DNA from: Eleusine coracana subsp. coracana | Lineage: Eukaryota > Streptophyta > Magnoliopsida > Poales > Poaceae | Assembly (NCBI GenBank): GCA_032690845.1 | Contig: CM064424.1 | Span: 44,529,511-44,593,510 of the forward strand | Direction: 5' to 3' | DNA: 64,000 nt | Part shown: piece after piece, positions 11,089 through 23,409 of the stretch | Layout: every line of letters starts with the position of its first letter | How positions within the stretch are numbered: the first letter of the stretch is position 1 | The notes under the pieces: model-generated | What the model was told of the DNA's origin: nothing | The model's database searches: none | The model's input: only the letters and a program-made list of their open reading frames with translations | Made by a program: the position numbers and the translations under genes

Positions 11089-14000
11089 TGTGGCGCCCCT
11101 TCTCGGAGGATCGAGGCCCAAAAGGTGCTGATAACGCAGACACTTGATAATACAACATTGGTCCAAATTTAAGTTGAATATTACATCATTACGGTGATCA
11201 AAGTGCAGCGGAATAATACAAGTTCATAATATTTTGAAAACAGCGGAAGCAATTAGTGATAAGAAACTACGAGCTCGACGATACAGCGTAGTAATGATTC
11301 ATGCCCGAAGAACCATCACTCTAGCAACACACAATATCACTGCTGCGGCAAGTCGGACTCCTAGTGGGCAGTCCAACCCTCAGGGACTTGCATGTCCCAA
11401 GGCATCACATCTACAGGCAATTCTATTTCTTCATTACCTAAAAAAACAATAATGGCACAAAGCCTGAGTACTGATTACTTAACAAGACTTACCCGTCGAA
11501 CACCTAGACATGCATTGGCTCTAATAGGATGGCTTATTTGAAAGGACTTGCCTAAGCATCCTATTAGTTCTATCAAATTTTATTTAGCCAAGTTAATAGG
11601 GCAAGGCAGAAAGGTAATCTTCAGTGGAGCAACAAAATAGTGAAATCAATACATAAATTAACTACAGTATATAAGAGCAGCAGTAACAATAATAATCAAC
11701 AATAACCAAGATAAACCATTTCCATAGTATCATGTGCAACTACGTGATTGGCACGGTGACCAAGTGGTACTCATTACTGCGAGGGACAGCAATTGCAATT
11801 GATTTACCCCAGCTGGGAAAACCCGAGATACACAACACATACGCACGAATTAAGGTCGTATATGGCAACCTTTCATAAGAAAAGCACTTACACCTCAGAC
11901 CAGGTGTGGTGATGTCGAGTGGCCATGCCGTTCTGCCAGTAGTACTTCATGGTATGAACCGCCCACTCCAGCAGCAGGAGGGTCAACAACCAACGCACCT
12001 TAACCGTCCTCAATGCGAGTGACCTTTAATGCTACATCAGTTTACTCCCATTAACTAGTATGCATTCAGTACTGTTCAATACTTGATCATGGGGCCGACC
12101 ATGGACGGGTCCTAGGGTGGGCAAGGCAGGGCTACCGCAGTCAACACCCTTGTGTGGCTGCATCCTATACATGTATAATTCCCTGTCCGGCCATACATTA
12201 AAAGTAAACTTCTTTTATAAGTTCAAATTTAGTGACCAAGTCCATTCCATAGTAATAATTTCTATCGAAGCTATTAATTACTAAGCATAGCAGTTCAGTA
12301 CCGAGCATACCAAGGTCTATTAATAGCAACATAGGTCAATTGGGGTAACATGCAAGTTGGGTTCCAATAAACTCCTATGACCTAATGCAACAATTAAACA
12401 TAGACACTAGTAGTATTGTAAAACTAGCAAAACTTTAAAAAGGCAGATGCAAACCGGCGCATTCATGGATCAATGTTAGTACTAGCTACTATAACTTCTC
12501 GCTCTTGAGGGTCAATATCCTTCTGAAAATCCTCTTCGGGCTCCTGATTGTCGTTACCTATATGATGTAAAATGTGTTAACGGAATTGTCGAAACACCAT
12601 TTAATGCAACGATATGATGCATGCAAGCACATTAGTGTTTTAATGTCAACAATATTATTATTTAGTTCTCGAAGCCATATGCTTCAGAGAAGTGAAGTTG
12701 ATATTAAGATTTTAGTTGTACATATTCTTTATGCATTTAAATAGAGCAAAAGAGTGATATGAGCAATTAAATTAATTAGTATAGTAAATTTATATTTCTG
12801 GACATGTGTGATTTACTATCGATAGAGGCATATATGAGTGATTTTTATACTAAGTGGCAAGGGTAAAATATTTATAGATTATTTACTAGGATTAATCTAA
12901 GCAAACACACAAAATAAATTCCAAAGCCTAAAATAATTCATATTTTACCAATCCAAAATTTATAGTGGTAGATAATCATGTGTTTACTAAGCATGCCAAA
13001 AATCAGGATTTAATTTTACAACTAGAATTTTCGGTGAATTATTTAGTGTTTCACCATTTTAATGAATTATTAAAGATACATGTACAAAGACAATGATTTA
13101 TCATTTTACTAAAATTGAGCACTTCAAGATGAATCTAACAAAATTTACTTGGGCCTCATTGGGTTTAAATTCGATTTACTTTGAGTTTTGGAATTATTAA
13201 GCATTTTCTGGTAATTACTCTGGTATTTTCTGGTTTAAGGTGGTGCCACGCAGGCGACATATCAGCTACCACATCAGGCCACGTCGGCTGCCAGTAGGAT
13301 GCCAGGCAGCGCCGCCGGAGGTAGGGCAGCTCGTCGGAGAGCTCGCTGCTAGGCGTGTCGCTGGGTGGAAGCTCGTCATGAGTGTGTGCATGTGACGTGG
13401 GTGACGAGGCGGAACGACTGGAGGGGGTCGTGAGGATAGTAGCTCACCGGAGAGTAGGTGATGGTGAGAGGCAGCGGAAATCAAGGTTCAGCGATGTCGC
13501 GATAGAGGTCTGGGGCATGAAATCGAGCACCGTCTTCTCCTATAGCTTCACAGGGACGAGGCGATCACCGGCATCAAGGTGGTTGGCGTCGAGGAGGACA
13601 GGAGGGTAGTGCTCGTCGTGGGCCGGCTTCGGGTTCTGGTGGCGGAGGGGATCAGAGCCGAAGAAAATGATACACCATGGCTTCACGAGATGAAAGCAAC
13701 GGAGGGAAAGTGGTTAGGAATGCATCAGAACATGTTGCGCGCGAGTTTGAAAGGAATCAAGCCCGATGGCTCACCAATTTTAGCGAATTTGAAGTCAGCA
13801 TCAATGGCACTCGACCAGGAGTTTTCTCGATTCTTCTTTCAATCCAAGCAATGGGCACGGGGAAAAGGTCAAGCAAGAGTTCTAGGAGGGAGAAGAGGTC
13901 TAGGCGCAGGGACTTAGGGTGTAGCTTGCGAAGGGGAGGCAGTGGGTGACCGAGCACTAAGCTTCGAGCTTGTGGTCTGTAATGGCGGTCTAGTGGAGGA

Positions 14001-14723
14001 AAAACAAAATGAGAGAGGGAGAGAGAGAGCACAGGACAGGGGAGGAGAGGATTAAAGGCCGAGAGGGAGCATGGCGGGGTGGCAGCTTTGGTCAGTGGTC
14101 GCGCGGGAATTGAAGTCTCGCCGTGCTGGGGGGCTGGCGTGTAGAGGGGAGAAAGGTGGCCGTTGGCAGCGCGAGTGGCTGTGGTGAGGGATGGGACGTG
14201 ACTATGTGAAGTGCATGCGCGAATTGAAGCTGTCGGTCGAGGGGAGAGCAGTCGAGCGGCGGTGGTTGGGTGAGCTCCTTCCATGGCATTGACAAAGCCG
14301 GTCGGGGCGAAGAAAATTGAAGGCGGATGGGGGAGAAACGGGGAAAACGGGAAAGGCAGATGGGACTGGACGGGGTTGATGTCCTGTAGCAGCGCGGGGT
14401 TCCGAGGTGGGGAGGCGCAGGGCGCTGGTGTGTAGCCGGGAGAAGCTGGCGTCAGGGAGGGCTCTGCGCTTGTGAGAGTAAGGAGAAGAAGATTTTGCAC
14501 TGCGCCCCTTAAACTTTTAGATTTCTTGCAACTAGGTCCCTGGTCAAAGGTAACCAAAACAAATAGCTAGGGGCCTCCAAATGAATTGGGGTTTTGCACA
14601 CAAGTCCTTTGGGTTATTCCTGGTGCTCTGACAGGACCCAATTGACTAGAGGATTTATAATTATTTGCCCATTGTGAAAGGTTTCTAAGTTTAATTAATT
14701 AATTGGGTATTTCCATATTTGGT
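11089..14723 (-). repeat. 5' LTR of element B, outer end lost
   Basis: It matches 108-3762 with moderate divergence. After ttccatatttggt at 14723 the sequence changes to D's LTR, whereas the intact LTR runs on for another 217 bp (3763-3979). The GC-rich block (about 13220-14560) is retained. A 266-codon minus-strand ORF here (14557-13757) is broken into pieces in the other LTR, so I do not treat it as a gene. Confidence 0.85.
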
Positions 14724-15032
14724 TTTTCTTATGGACTCAAAGCCCTAACAACAAGACAAGTGTTCCAAACACTTGCTCCATAGCTTGTCCCTAGCCTTGA
14801 TCCATCTCCATCAATCCTTAGACTCTATCAAGTTCATCAAGCCTCCATGCTTGTGGTCATTGTCATTAGCCACCAAGGCAACCATCATCAATAAGATTTG
14901 TAGAAGAGTTTAGAGATGATTCCTGCATAGACAACACTCGTGTAGATATTAGCCCACAATTTTATAGTTGTCATTAATCACCAAAACATCCATACCTCAG
15001 GGATCCAATCATCAATGGTCATGAACCTTACA
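14724..15032 (-). repeat. Outer part of element D 3' LTR
   Basis: It begins in the phrase atggactcaaagccctaaca, also present at about 39615, 41355 and 55744, and ends ccttaca at 15032, the inverted TGTAAGG of this LTR family. About 250 bp that should lie between this segment and 1-107 are missing, lost with the end of element B. Confidence 0.75.
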
Positions 15033-15050
15033 ATCTTCCCCTTTTTGGTG
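15033..15050 (-). other. Polypurine tract of element D
   Basis: On the minus strand the sequence caccaaaaaggggaagat abuts the LTR start. F has the same site at 41655-41672. Confidence 0.7.
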
Positions 15051-15748
15051 ATTGATGACAACAACTACTTATCATTAAAACATAAAGGCTAAATGAGCTA
15101 CACTATGATCGAGAGGAACCACAAAGGCATAAGCAAAGAATGAACCAAGTCCTACTCAATGAAGCATCATCAAGAGCTTAAAGAATAAAGAGAGAAAAAC
15201 ACATTGTAGATGATAATGCATGCATGTCATGTTAGGATTTTAGATACAACATAAGGACATGCAATGCAAGACATGAATGATGATATGCAATAGGCTAGCA
15301 TGAACATGCAAGGAGTTAAGAACAAGTAAACATCATCATGAATACATACACAACCATACAGGATAATTCATGAAAGACAAAGCACTGTGTCTAATAATAA
15401 ACCAAGTGAGATCAAGACAAGTCAAGCACAAGCAAATGAAAACCATGACTTATCAAAATCCACAAACTCTTTGATAAACACCTCAGAATAAGATCAAAAG
15501 TATATAGCTCCCAAAACCATGTATACCACATATACTCCCCCTAGATACAAGACTACTCTCTCGATCATCACAGGATCACACTCCCCCTATCTCTATGTCT
15601 TCCCCCCTTTTGGCAACAAGCACCAAAAAGAGAGGGAAAAATACTGAGTGCTCGAGGTCGAAGGAGGTGCTGGTACAGCGTCCATTGAGGGTTTTGTGCT
15701 GGGCTGCTCCTGTGCTGGATCCTGCTGCTCTCCTCGAGTCCCTGTCAC
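15051..15748 (-). other. 3' untranslated part of element D
   Basis: This is AT-rich sequence between the accessory ORF stop (15749-15751) and the polypurine tract, collinear with 41673-42374 of F. It contains only short ORFs that F does not conserve. Confidence 0.5.
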
Positions 15749-16638
15749 CTAAGCGTCGAGCTGCTCGAAGTACATGAGATCCTCTATTGACTCAGACCCT
15801 CTGTCCTAACCTGCTGTGACTGTGGCTATCTTCGGTGTAACTGACGCTTGAAGCAGAGTGAGACTGACCACGTCGTGCTGAGAGAAGCCTCCTCGAACAA
15901 GATCCTCTGCTACCTATGGTGTAACAAGTGAAGAAACTATAGAAGAGGAAGGTAGAGCTGAGCTAGTCTGCAGAGCTGTCTATGGAGCTGCTTGAGTGGT
16001 GTGCACTATGTCTGAGAAGGTTAAACTCTTGACTGGCAGCTGATGGGAAGTGGAGTGTCCTGCCATCTACGAAGTTGTGGACTGTGCAGGTGAGGTGAAA
16101 GTGAGAATGACTGTCCTGCTCCCCCTGTCTGTAAGTCCCCAAAGTGTGACGACAGGTCACCGGACTGTGCCATCATCATAGATGGTGAAGGGGCCTGCCT
16201 GTGTGTGAAACTGCTGAGTCTGTGGAAGGATAGGAACTCCTATTTGCTGACTGGACTGTCCTCTAGTAAGATCTGACAATTGACTCAGCAGGTGTGTCAT
16301 CAGTCTCATCTACTGCTACTGTAACTCTCCCTATACCCTCAGCACATCCACGATATGACGCCTCTCCTCAGTAGTGTTCTGGATGAAATTACCCAGACGT
16401 CCTGCAAGTGCTGTAGTGGTGGAGGCATGATCAGTCTCTATAGCTGCTGGCTGAGGCGGTGCTCCTGTACTGACTGACTCTAGAACTGCCGTCTCTCGAT
16501 GAGCCTCCTGCTCGTGAGTGACTGGCAGCGACCATCTGCTGACTGGAGGATGACTGTGATCCACCGGGGACTTGAGGTGCGTAGCTGGTAGTCACCTCAG
16601 GGAACATCTCGTACTGCTCCTCTGTCACAAGACCTAGT
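15749..16638 (-). pseudogene. C-terminal part of element D accessory ORF
   Basis: The reading resumes after the Athila-like insertion with LVTEEQYEMFPEV, the continuation of the segment ending at 25299. It runs through a Ser- and Gln-rich low-complexity region, with frameshifts, to a C-terminus ending FEQLDA and a TAG at 15749. F ends almost the same way (FFEQLDAQAAQA at 42375), which supports the call despite the broken frame. Function is unknown; see the N-terminal part at 25299-26632. Confidence 0.55.
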
Positions 16639-18496
16639 TGTTGGTGGTTTCTAAGTACCCGTTTTATATGCCAATAACCACCAATATTGTACCATATTCT
16701 TGTCATAATCATGTGTTTTACCTCTAATATTGAAGATTTCCACATGTAGTGTCATTTTAGTGCTTTATTGCAGAAACAGGTAAAAAGATGATAAAATGGC
16801 TCTTATATGAGAAGTACCAATATGAAGCCCGACTCGCCATGCAAGGAGGGCTTCCCACTAGCCTATGAAGCTTACAAGACACATCTGGATGTCCATAAGG
16901 TCCAATGTGCAAGCCCAAGGTCGAGGCCCAATGCCTAAGGATTTCTAGAAGGTTTATCCGGAAGGAAAGTTAAATTCGCGGAGTCCAGAAACAACACTAT
17001 ATTGTCACGCGATTTTGGAGCCCAAGACGTAGTCAAATAGGAAACCTCAGAATACCAAAGTTGAAGATCTCGTCGAGGGCTTTTAGAAACATATATAATT
17101 TGCATTATTGGACTCTGGAGCTTGGAGATATGGGCCCCGCTAGGCAGGCTGCGTAGAGGAATCTGAATCGGGACAAATATTTTGGCATCGTAATTTTGGG
17201 TATCTAAACATCCAAATCTGAGGATCCAAATAATATAAAAGTTGTAGATGTTTTCAAGGGCTATGAGATAGAGTCCAGGCTTGCTTCATTTGGACTCTAG
17301 AAGTGTCGGTTATGATTAAAGTCAGCGCAGTTTATGGAAGGTACGAAACCGACTTGGAGTCAATCTTTATGAGCTAAACATGGAGGCCAAGCAAGGGAGG
17401 ACATGGCCAGAGGCTATATAAACATCCATATGGCGTCCAAGACTAGGGGACACAAAGGAGAAGTGGGAGAATTAGGGTATAGGAGCCGCTGCAGATCGCC
17501 AGAAGGCCACCAGAGTTGAAGGGCCACCAAATTGAAGTGATGTAGTCTAGTCAGTTAGGGACCCTGCGTGGTGCACTACACCGAAGCTAGGAGAAGTAGA
17601 ACCTTGTACCTTGGGAGTCATCAACAATGCATCAAGGCAGCGCCGATCGGTGCCCCAGTTGAGCCGATCGGCGCGCCCTTGACGATGATGAATATTGGTA
17701 TAAGTTATCGATCTTTATGTTATCTATCTTAATTCTATCCTTGGCTGCAATTTGTGTTCGTCTGGATTGATTGATCCTACATGTGCTTATTCAATTACTT
17801 ACTTCTAGTCTAAGTATTTAGATGCTCTCTTAATCATGACGATTAGGATAGTATTCAGATCTTGTATGAATCATGATTGCTTGATGATGCTAGGGTGTGG
17901 TTTAGCTGTGATAGAGCTAAGCTTGCGTAGCACTTTTCGATAGTCAAGTAGGGTTAAGATACTCGTGCGATTAAGGGTTTCCTCTCGGCAGCAATAAATC
18001 GGGAGACACTAAGAAAGGTGGGTGGTCTTGCTCATCTTCGATGTTTACCGATTGTTTAAAGTACCAAGTAAGCTAGGATTAAGATGATAACGACTACTGC
18101 TTCAGTGCCGATCGGCACAGCCTTTCTCCGACCACTAGAAGCATATAGGCTAACTCCAAGTGATACTCCTTGGTCGATGTGTATGCTCCTACTCCCACAA
18201 GCCTTGGCTAACTAAGCATCGGGCGCACTTTGGCCTAGGTAAGCCTTCGCGTCGATCGGCGCATCTATTGAGCCGATCGGCGTAACCTTCAATTTTCACT
18301 TCCTTTCATGCTCACGTATGTGCAATATGTACCTCATGCTAGGATTGATTTGTTAGACGAAATAGTAAACTCTAAACACCATTCTCTTCTGATCCATGTG
18401 GATTCAATTATACCTTGGAATACTCTAAGGGAAAAAGTGCTACAATGTACACCGTCCTCTTGCGGTATATAAGTGGGTGCGTAGTAACGACCAACG
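16639..18496 (+). repeat. 5' LTR of element A
   Basis: It starts TGTTGGTGGTTTC and ends at gaccaacg, just before the primer-site spacer. It contains the paired CGATCG motif at 17644/17665 and 18253/18274 and a single copy at 18109, where the 3' LTR has a pair. Confidence 0.8.
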
Positions 18497-18507
18497 AGCT
18501 CTTTTTC

Positions 18508-18528
18508 TGGCGCCGTTGTAAGGAATCG
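18508..18528 (+). other. Primer binding site of element A, tRNA-Asp type
   Basis: TGGCGCCGTTGT at the start, then a partly matching aaggaatcg, resembles the complement of the 3' end of plant tRNA-Asp, the primer used by Athila-like elements. It lies 11 bases after the 5' LTR. Confidence 0.75.
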
Positions 18529-19975
18529 ACAACTCGAACCTGTTTAGAGGGATCTATCTAGTTTATCGAATTAATCCTTTATCTTTTTATTGCACATACC
18601 CTGTTTTTCTTTGTTTGTGTGTCCATTAAAAAACAGGTACAAAGCTAGGCACACAACCTCGACTGGAGCACGGCGACATAGCTGCTTGCGTCGATCGGCT
18701 CAACCATGTGCCAATCGGCACCACATCGATGCCGACACCGACGACCTCGCTCTTTGTCGATTCTCTTGCTCCACAGTAGTAGGTGCTAACTTTGTTAGTG
18801 GCCCATCATCTGTTGCGGAGTCCATGTTCATGAAAGACTCGCTTGTGCCAATCGGCGCAATTCCCATTCCGATCGACACCTCACCACTCCATGAAAAGGG
18901 AGGTACACTCCTTGTGTCAATTTTTTTTTTAACTAATGCTTTGCAAGGATTCTATCTTGTTCACAGAAATAGATGATGGGAGAAATAGATGATTGAGAGG
19001 ATGTTCTATCCGTTGACCAAAAGAAGGTGTGCAAAATTCTACAAATTTGATATTGTGGAAGATCATCAAGTCTAGTTTCCAACGGTTTAAACCTCACATC
19101 AATTGGAGTTTCCTATAAGGATTTATGGCCAAAATACGAGACGCTACACAGGCTGTTTGGATATTTCGCAAGAGTTGCAAACAATTCGAAGTTTGAGCCA
19201 AATATGGAATTAAAGTCCTATATCCTCATGATCTATGGGTTTCCAAACATTTAAGAGGCTTCCTTTTGGTGATTGACATGGATTCAAGTCGTTCCAAACA
19301 CGGAGTTTGAATATTTGGAAAGTTTGAATTCAATTCGGATTCATCATGAGACAGCCTGACATACCTTTTAAAAAAAGGCCTTATGTCCCTCATACGGAGT
19401 CCGATTTGGACGCATGAGTTCTACTTGGAAAGATAATTTGATGCCCGATGTAATGGCCTAGGTTTCAGCCTCTAATTCCTTCTGGTCACGGCGCAATGTC
19501 AGAAACAAGACGTCGGTTCAGAAAAATGATAGCAGATTGCTTCGGATTTCTTCACTGTTGACTTGATGGATCATTGTGCAAGAATTGAGAAGTTGCATCT
19601 ACTCTTCATCATCCAGATTTGCTTGTGCAACAAATATCAAGATTCACAAGTCAAAGGACAAGCCGACATATGCTCCAATGCTTAAAAGATGAAGTCATCA
19701 AGATTTTCCATGTGAAGATGAAGATGACAACAAAGATAGCTTGAGCAATTTTCCCACAAGCAAATGATTAGAAGTTGAACAAGATTGAAGACTCCAGAGT
19801 ATTATATCACATACACACATTGAGCATTATGCAACACAATGAAGATGGGCAATGAGCTAACCACGATGAAGATTGCATAAGTATAAGCTACATAGAAATC
19901 TTTGGATCTTACACCAAGAACCATGGCTTCACGACAACAAGGTTTGTAAGAAGTCTAGCTACATGACTCTAATTG

Positions 19976-20056
19976 AAGCGCTTTTCGGGAGGCAACCCGA
20001 GTTTTTGTATTTTTTGTTTTGTTTGAATTGATTACTGCTACTAGGAGGGCAACCTA
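19976..20056 (+). other. Conserved GGGAGGCAACCC hairpin motif, two versions
   Basis: At 19976-20000 the sequence contains cgggaggcaacccg, a short stem with a small loop, preceded by gcgctttt and followed by gtttttgta. A weaker repeat, ggagggcaaccta, follows at 20044-20056. The motif recurs in many grass Athila-type gypsy elements from memory; its role is not established to my knowledge. Confidence 0.5.
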
Positions 20057-22572
20057 GAATTTTTGTGTCATGAGAATAACCCAACTCAACTGATTCACTT
20101 GTGGCAAATTAGTTCTAGATTAACTTTTTATTTTTAGACCTCTGCCACCATCATTTTGTTTTGTTTGCGAAAATCATCCACTACATGTATAATTTGTCAG
20201 CACTTGCTTTGTTTTTTTTGTTTTTGCATAATGTTTTCGCCAGCATGTATTTAACCATCTAACTTCAGCCCACCTAAGCTTTTCACCCTTCATTTTCCAT
20301 CAAATTCTATAGCCAATTCCAAAAGCGCCGATTGGCGCACATCCATTACCGATCGGCGCAGCACCCAAATACTTTTCTAAGCATTCCTTCATTTCCGCCT
20401 AACATGTTTTTGTTTTGTTTCGCACAAACCTCCAACTTTGCATGTTCATATTCACTTTCCCACTCATAATAGCTTGGTTTGAACTTGATGATGAGCACTT
20501 AATTGGCTTCGTGAGCTTTCTAGCAAATATAGGTGTAAACGTGGTGTTTATGCTTGTTTGTTGAACAACATTAACTAGTTCATTTGCCTTGCTATGTCTT
20601 GCATCATTTGCATTGGTTGGTTGCTAGTCTATTGCAATGCGCTATTCATTCGATCTAATGAAGTTTTGTCGTAGCTAAATGATGAACATGGTGTTTAGAT
20701 TTTGGTTATTAAGAACTTTGTTACGATTGATGACAGCAATTTAGTTGTAAGCATGGTGCTCAGAGTTAGGTATTAACATTGTTCTTGTTTAGCTTCCACG
20801 CCTCTAAGCTTCACTGCTAACATAAAAATTCTTTTTTTTTTTTGTTTGCTTTGTTTCAAGACTAAACAATGAAAACTTTGATCTTAGAATTATGTCAACA
20901 TTCATTTAGCAATTTTGTGTGAACGTGGTGTTTAGACTAAATTGTGGAACAACATTGTTATAGTCTCGTTTCATTGTTAACATTGTGATTTTAACTCCAT
21001 GCATCCACACTTGTGCACACACGTACACCCATTAGGATTTTATTTTCTTTTTGCTACTAGAATTAAAATGCCACAAGTTGAACTTTTGAGGTTGTTGCTA
21101 GATGGTAGATATTGTTCTATACCCGACCATTATATCGGGGGCAGTATGTGCATTTCAATGTTTTGCAGGAATGAAAGAAGTACTCTCAAACGAGGAAAGT
21201 AGAAGGAAACAAGGAGACAACAGCCGCATATACTAGAGGAAGCATTGGGACAGCACATCAAGGTTGGAGATGGAGGTGACGAGAGGCACAACTGTCTGCG
21301 CCGATCGGCACAACCTTGTGTCGATCAGCGCTCCCTTGCTACCCCTGCTATCGCCCTTCTCTCGTGAAATCCAGCAAGATTTTAAGCATGGGGGAGGCAC
21401 GCGCTGCACTTCAATTGATTAAAATGCGGTAACATCCCTTTGATTCTTCACTTCTCCTAATCTTATTTTCTTCTCAAACCTGTACTTGCTGTCTGCTTCC
21501 AACTTGGGTCTTTTCTCTCTTTTTCTTCTGTGATACCCTTCTCGTATTGTTCATGCGAAAGGTTATTTGTAACTTATCACTTAGAACATAGAATGGACAA
21601 TGACATATCCCTAATAGCTACCCAAATATCATTAATTTATCTAGGGGAGCTTACTTGTATCATCATCGTTATCTTATAATGCTTTCACAATGAATAAATG
21701 CATAATTATGATGAGGATCTTTGCTAGAGATACGATGAAAGTTGCTATTGTTATTGGAAGTTGCATGATTCATTGCACATAATCATCCACCGCTGAATTT
21801 TCAACTAAGCACCAATTCTATGAACTCTATTTGCTTTAGTGGTGGTATTTGTTGACAGATGTTTTTGATAAAGACCCTATATGGTTGAATTGTTCTTCAT
21901 GACAATATGCTTTGCTCTCTAAGAAGAAAACTCCAATATAGCTAGTGAACTAAATAAATTTTTGGAAAACTGTTACATGTTGTCTCTAAACCTTGCAAAT
22001 ATTGCTCTCTTGCATTGATCATACCTACCAAAGCCTAATATGCTACACTTATATTATAAACCTATAGATTGCAACATGTAATTTAATGAGTCGTTTCAAG
22101 TTTGTATTCTTTTGGTATGAGACTTGAAAGTTGGCCATTTTGTTTGCGTAACTATCACTTATTTGCTAGCCCTTTCATATTTAGCAATGCTCGCTGAATA
22201 TTCCCACCTGTAAACCTATATTTCTTTTGGTGTTGTCCTCTCCTTGTCCACAACCTATGATATGAGTTTCTCGTCGAGCCATTGCACTATTTCTATGGTT
22301 TTATGCACAAACTACCAAGACCTCCTGCTGAAGACGAAGATTTTCATCAATAAACACCTCTGAAGACTCTCTGAAGTGCAAAAGAGCAATACAAGGAGAA
22401 GACAAGGCAAAATCAGAAGTGCGCCGATTGGCGCAACTCTGCACCGATCGGCGCAAGGACTCAAAATTCAGGAAGCGCTCTAATATCTTTTAGAAAGCAA
22501 TTATAAGTGTTGCAGATGGTCAAAGAGAAGGAATAACAGATTCAGCTAGTGCTCTTCTTTTTTCCACTCCCT

Positions 22573-22610
22573 TTGCTCGAGGACGAGCAACATTTAAGCA
22601 TGGGGGATGG
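22573..22610 (+). other. Internal CTCGAGGACGAG hairpin plus polypurine-like tract
   Basis: TTGCTCG, loop AGGA, CGAGCAA forms a 7-bp stem at 22573-22590 and is followed by aagcatgggggatgg. The same arrangement precedes the 3' LTR 0.8 kb downstream, so this may be a second plus-strand priming site or a duplicated end. Confidence 0.55.
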
Positions 22611-23370
22611 ACACCATTCATCATTCCGAAGCACTAGCTAATGGACTTCAAAAAAAAATTATTGATGGAAGATCAAGAATGTTCAATCAAGTTGCAAGAG
22701 AGGAGATTTGTGCATAAACCATTATTCTTCAAGTAAGTGCATTTAATTGGCTGAAACTCTATCACTCCAACCATGTGCAATCTGATTTCGAGAACTTCAT
22801 TTGTGTCTTGAGATCATTCTTTGCCTTTTGCACATGTCCACCTTTCTAAAAGCGTATGTTTTTCCTCTTCTTCATAATGTTTTCCAATGGCCTTTTTGAC
22901 AAGTCTTTGTAAAACCAATTAGAACTATCTCTTGATTTGACAATACTCTATGTTACATTGTTGCTAGTTGTTTTCCTACCAAGCTACACATAAAGCCTTC
23001 CACCAAATATTTGTCGATAGGATCACTTCTAGTTGTTTGGCTTGTGAGATTTGTAAGATCAGTGTTGCCTTGATTCTTTGCAAGAGAGCATTTTGTTTGG
23101 ATAAATGAGACTAAATTTTTAGAAAAACTTTATCATTTAAGGCCTAGTTTGAGGAGTAATCTGATTTGAGAGTTGAAGCTACTTTATTTGATTATTGTGG
23201 TCGGTTCTTAATCATAATCTGTTCCCCACTTGTATCTTTGAGTAGTAGAATTGGTGCAACAGAAAATTTTTGTACTACACTCTTAAAGTGGGTTGGATAT
23301 GCATGAGCCTTGATGAATGCAAGTGAAGATAGCATGATTGCAACACTGATCTCTTCTTGAGGGTAATTTA

Positions 23371-23409
23371 TTTGCTCGAGGACGAGCAAAGAGTTGAGCA
23401 TAGGGGAAC
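23371..23409 (+). other. Terminal CTCGAGGACGAG hairpin and polypurine tract of element A
   Basis: TTTGCTCG, loop AGGA, CGAGCAAA makes an 8-bp perfect stem at 23371-23390, followed by gagcataggggaac abutting the 3' LTR. Position and composition fit the polypurine tract. Confidence 0.65.

Larger units (their letters stand above)
108..14723 (-). mobile_element. Element B: Ty3/gypsy chromovirus, Tekay-like, degenerate
   Basis: The two long repeats at 108-3979 and 11089-14723 are in direct orientation and bound a minus-strand coding region in gypsy order: pre-gag ORF, gag, protease, RT, RNase H, integrase, chromodomain. The primer site is iMet type (minus strand TGGTATCAGAGC at 11086-11075) and a polypurine tract abuts the 3' LTR. 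A chromodomain after integrase together with LTRs near 4 kb fits the Tekay (Del) lineage as I know it. The 5' LTR has lost about 217 bp at its outer end, so no target duplication can be seen. Every ORF has stops or frameshifts. Over the first 250 bp that I aligned, the LTRs differ at about 15 positions, so the copy is not young. Confidence 0.85.
18529..23370 (+). other. Non-coding interior of element A
   Basis: I searched this stretch for gag, protease, RT and integrase motifs on both strands and found none. It is AT-rich with scattered T runs, the CGATCG pairs and the hairpin motifs listed separately. G-rich tracts of the polypurine type occur at 21384-21397 and 22596-22610. Confidence 0.65.

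Noticed and set aside
13757..14557. 266-codon minus-strand ORF in the 5' LTR of element B
   Set aside because: It lies in the GC-rich LTR block, has no recognisable domain and is broken into three frames in the paired LTR, so it is a chance ORF in GC-rich DNA.
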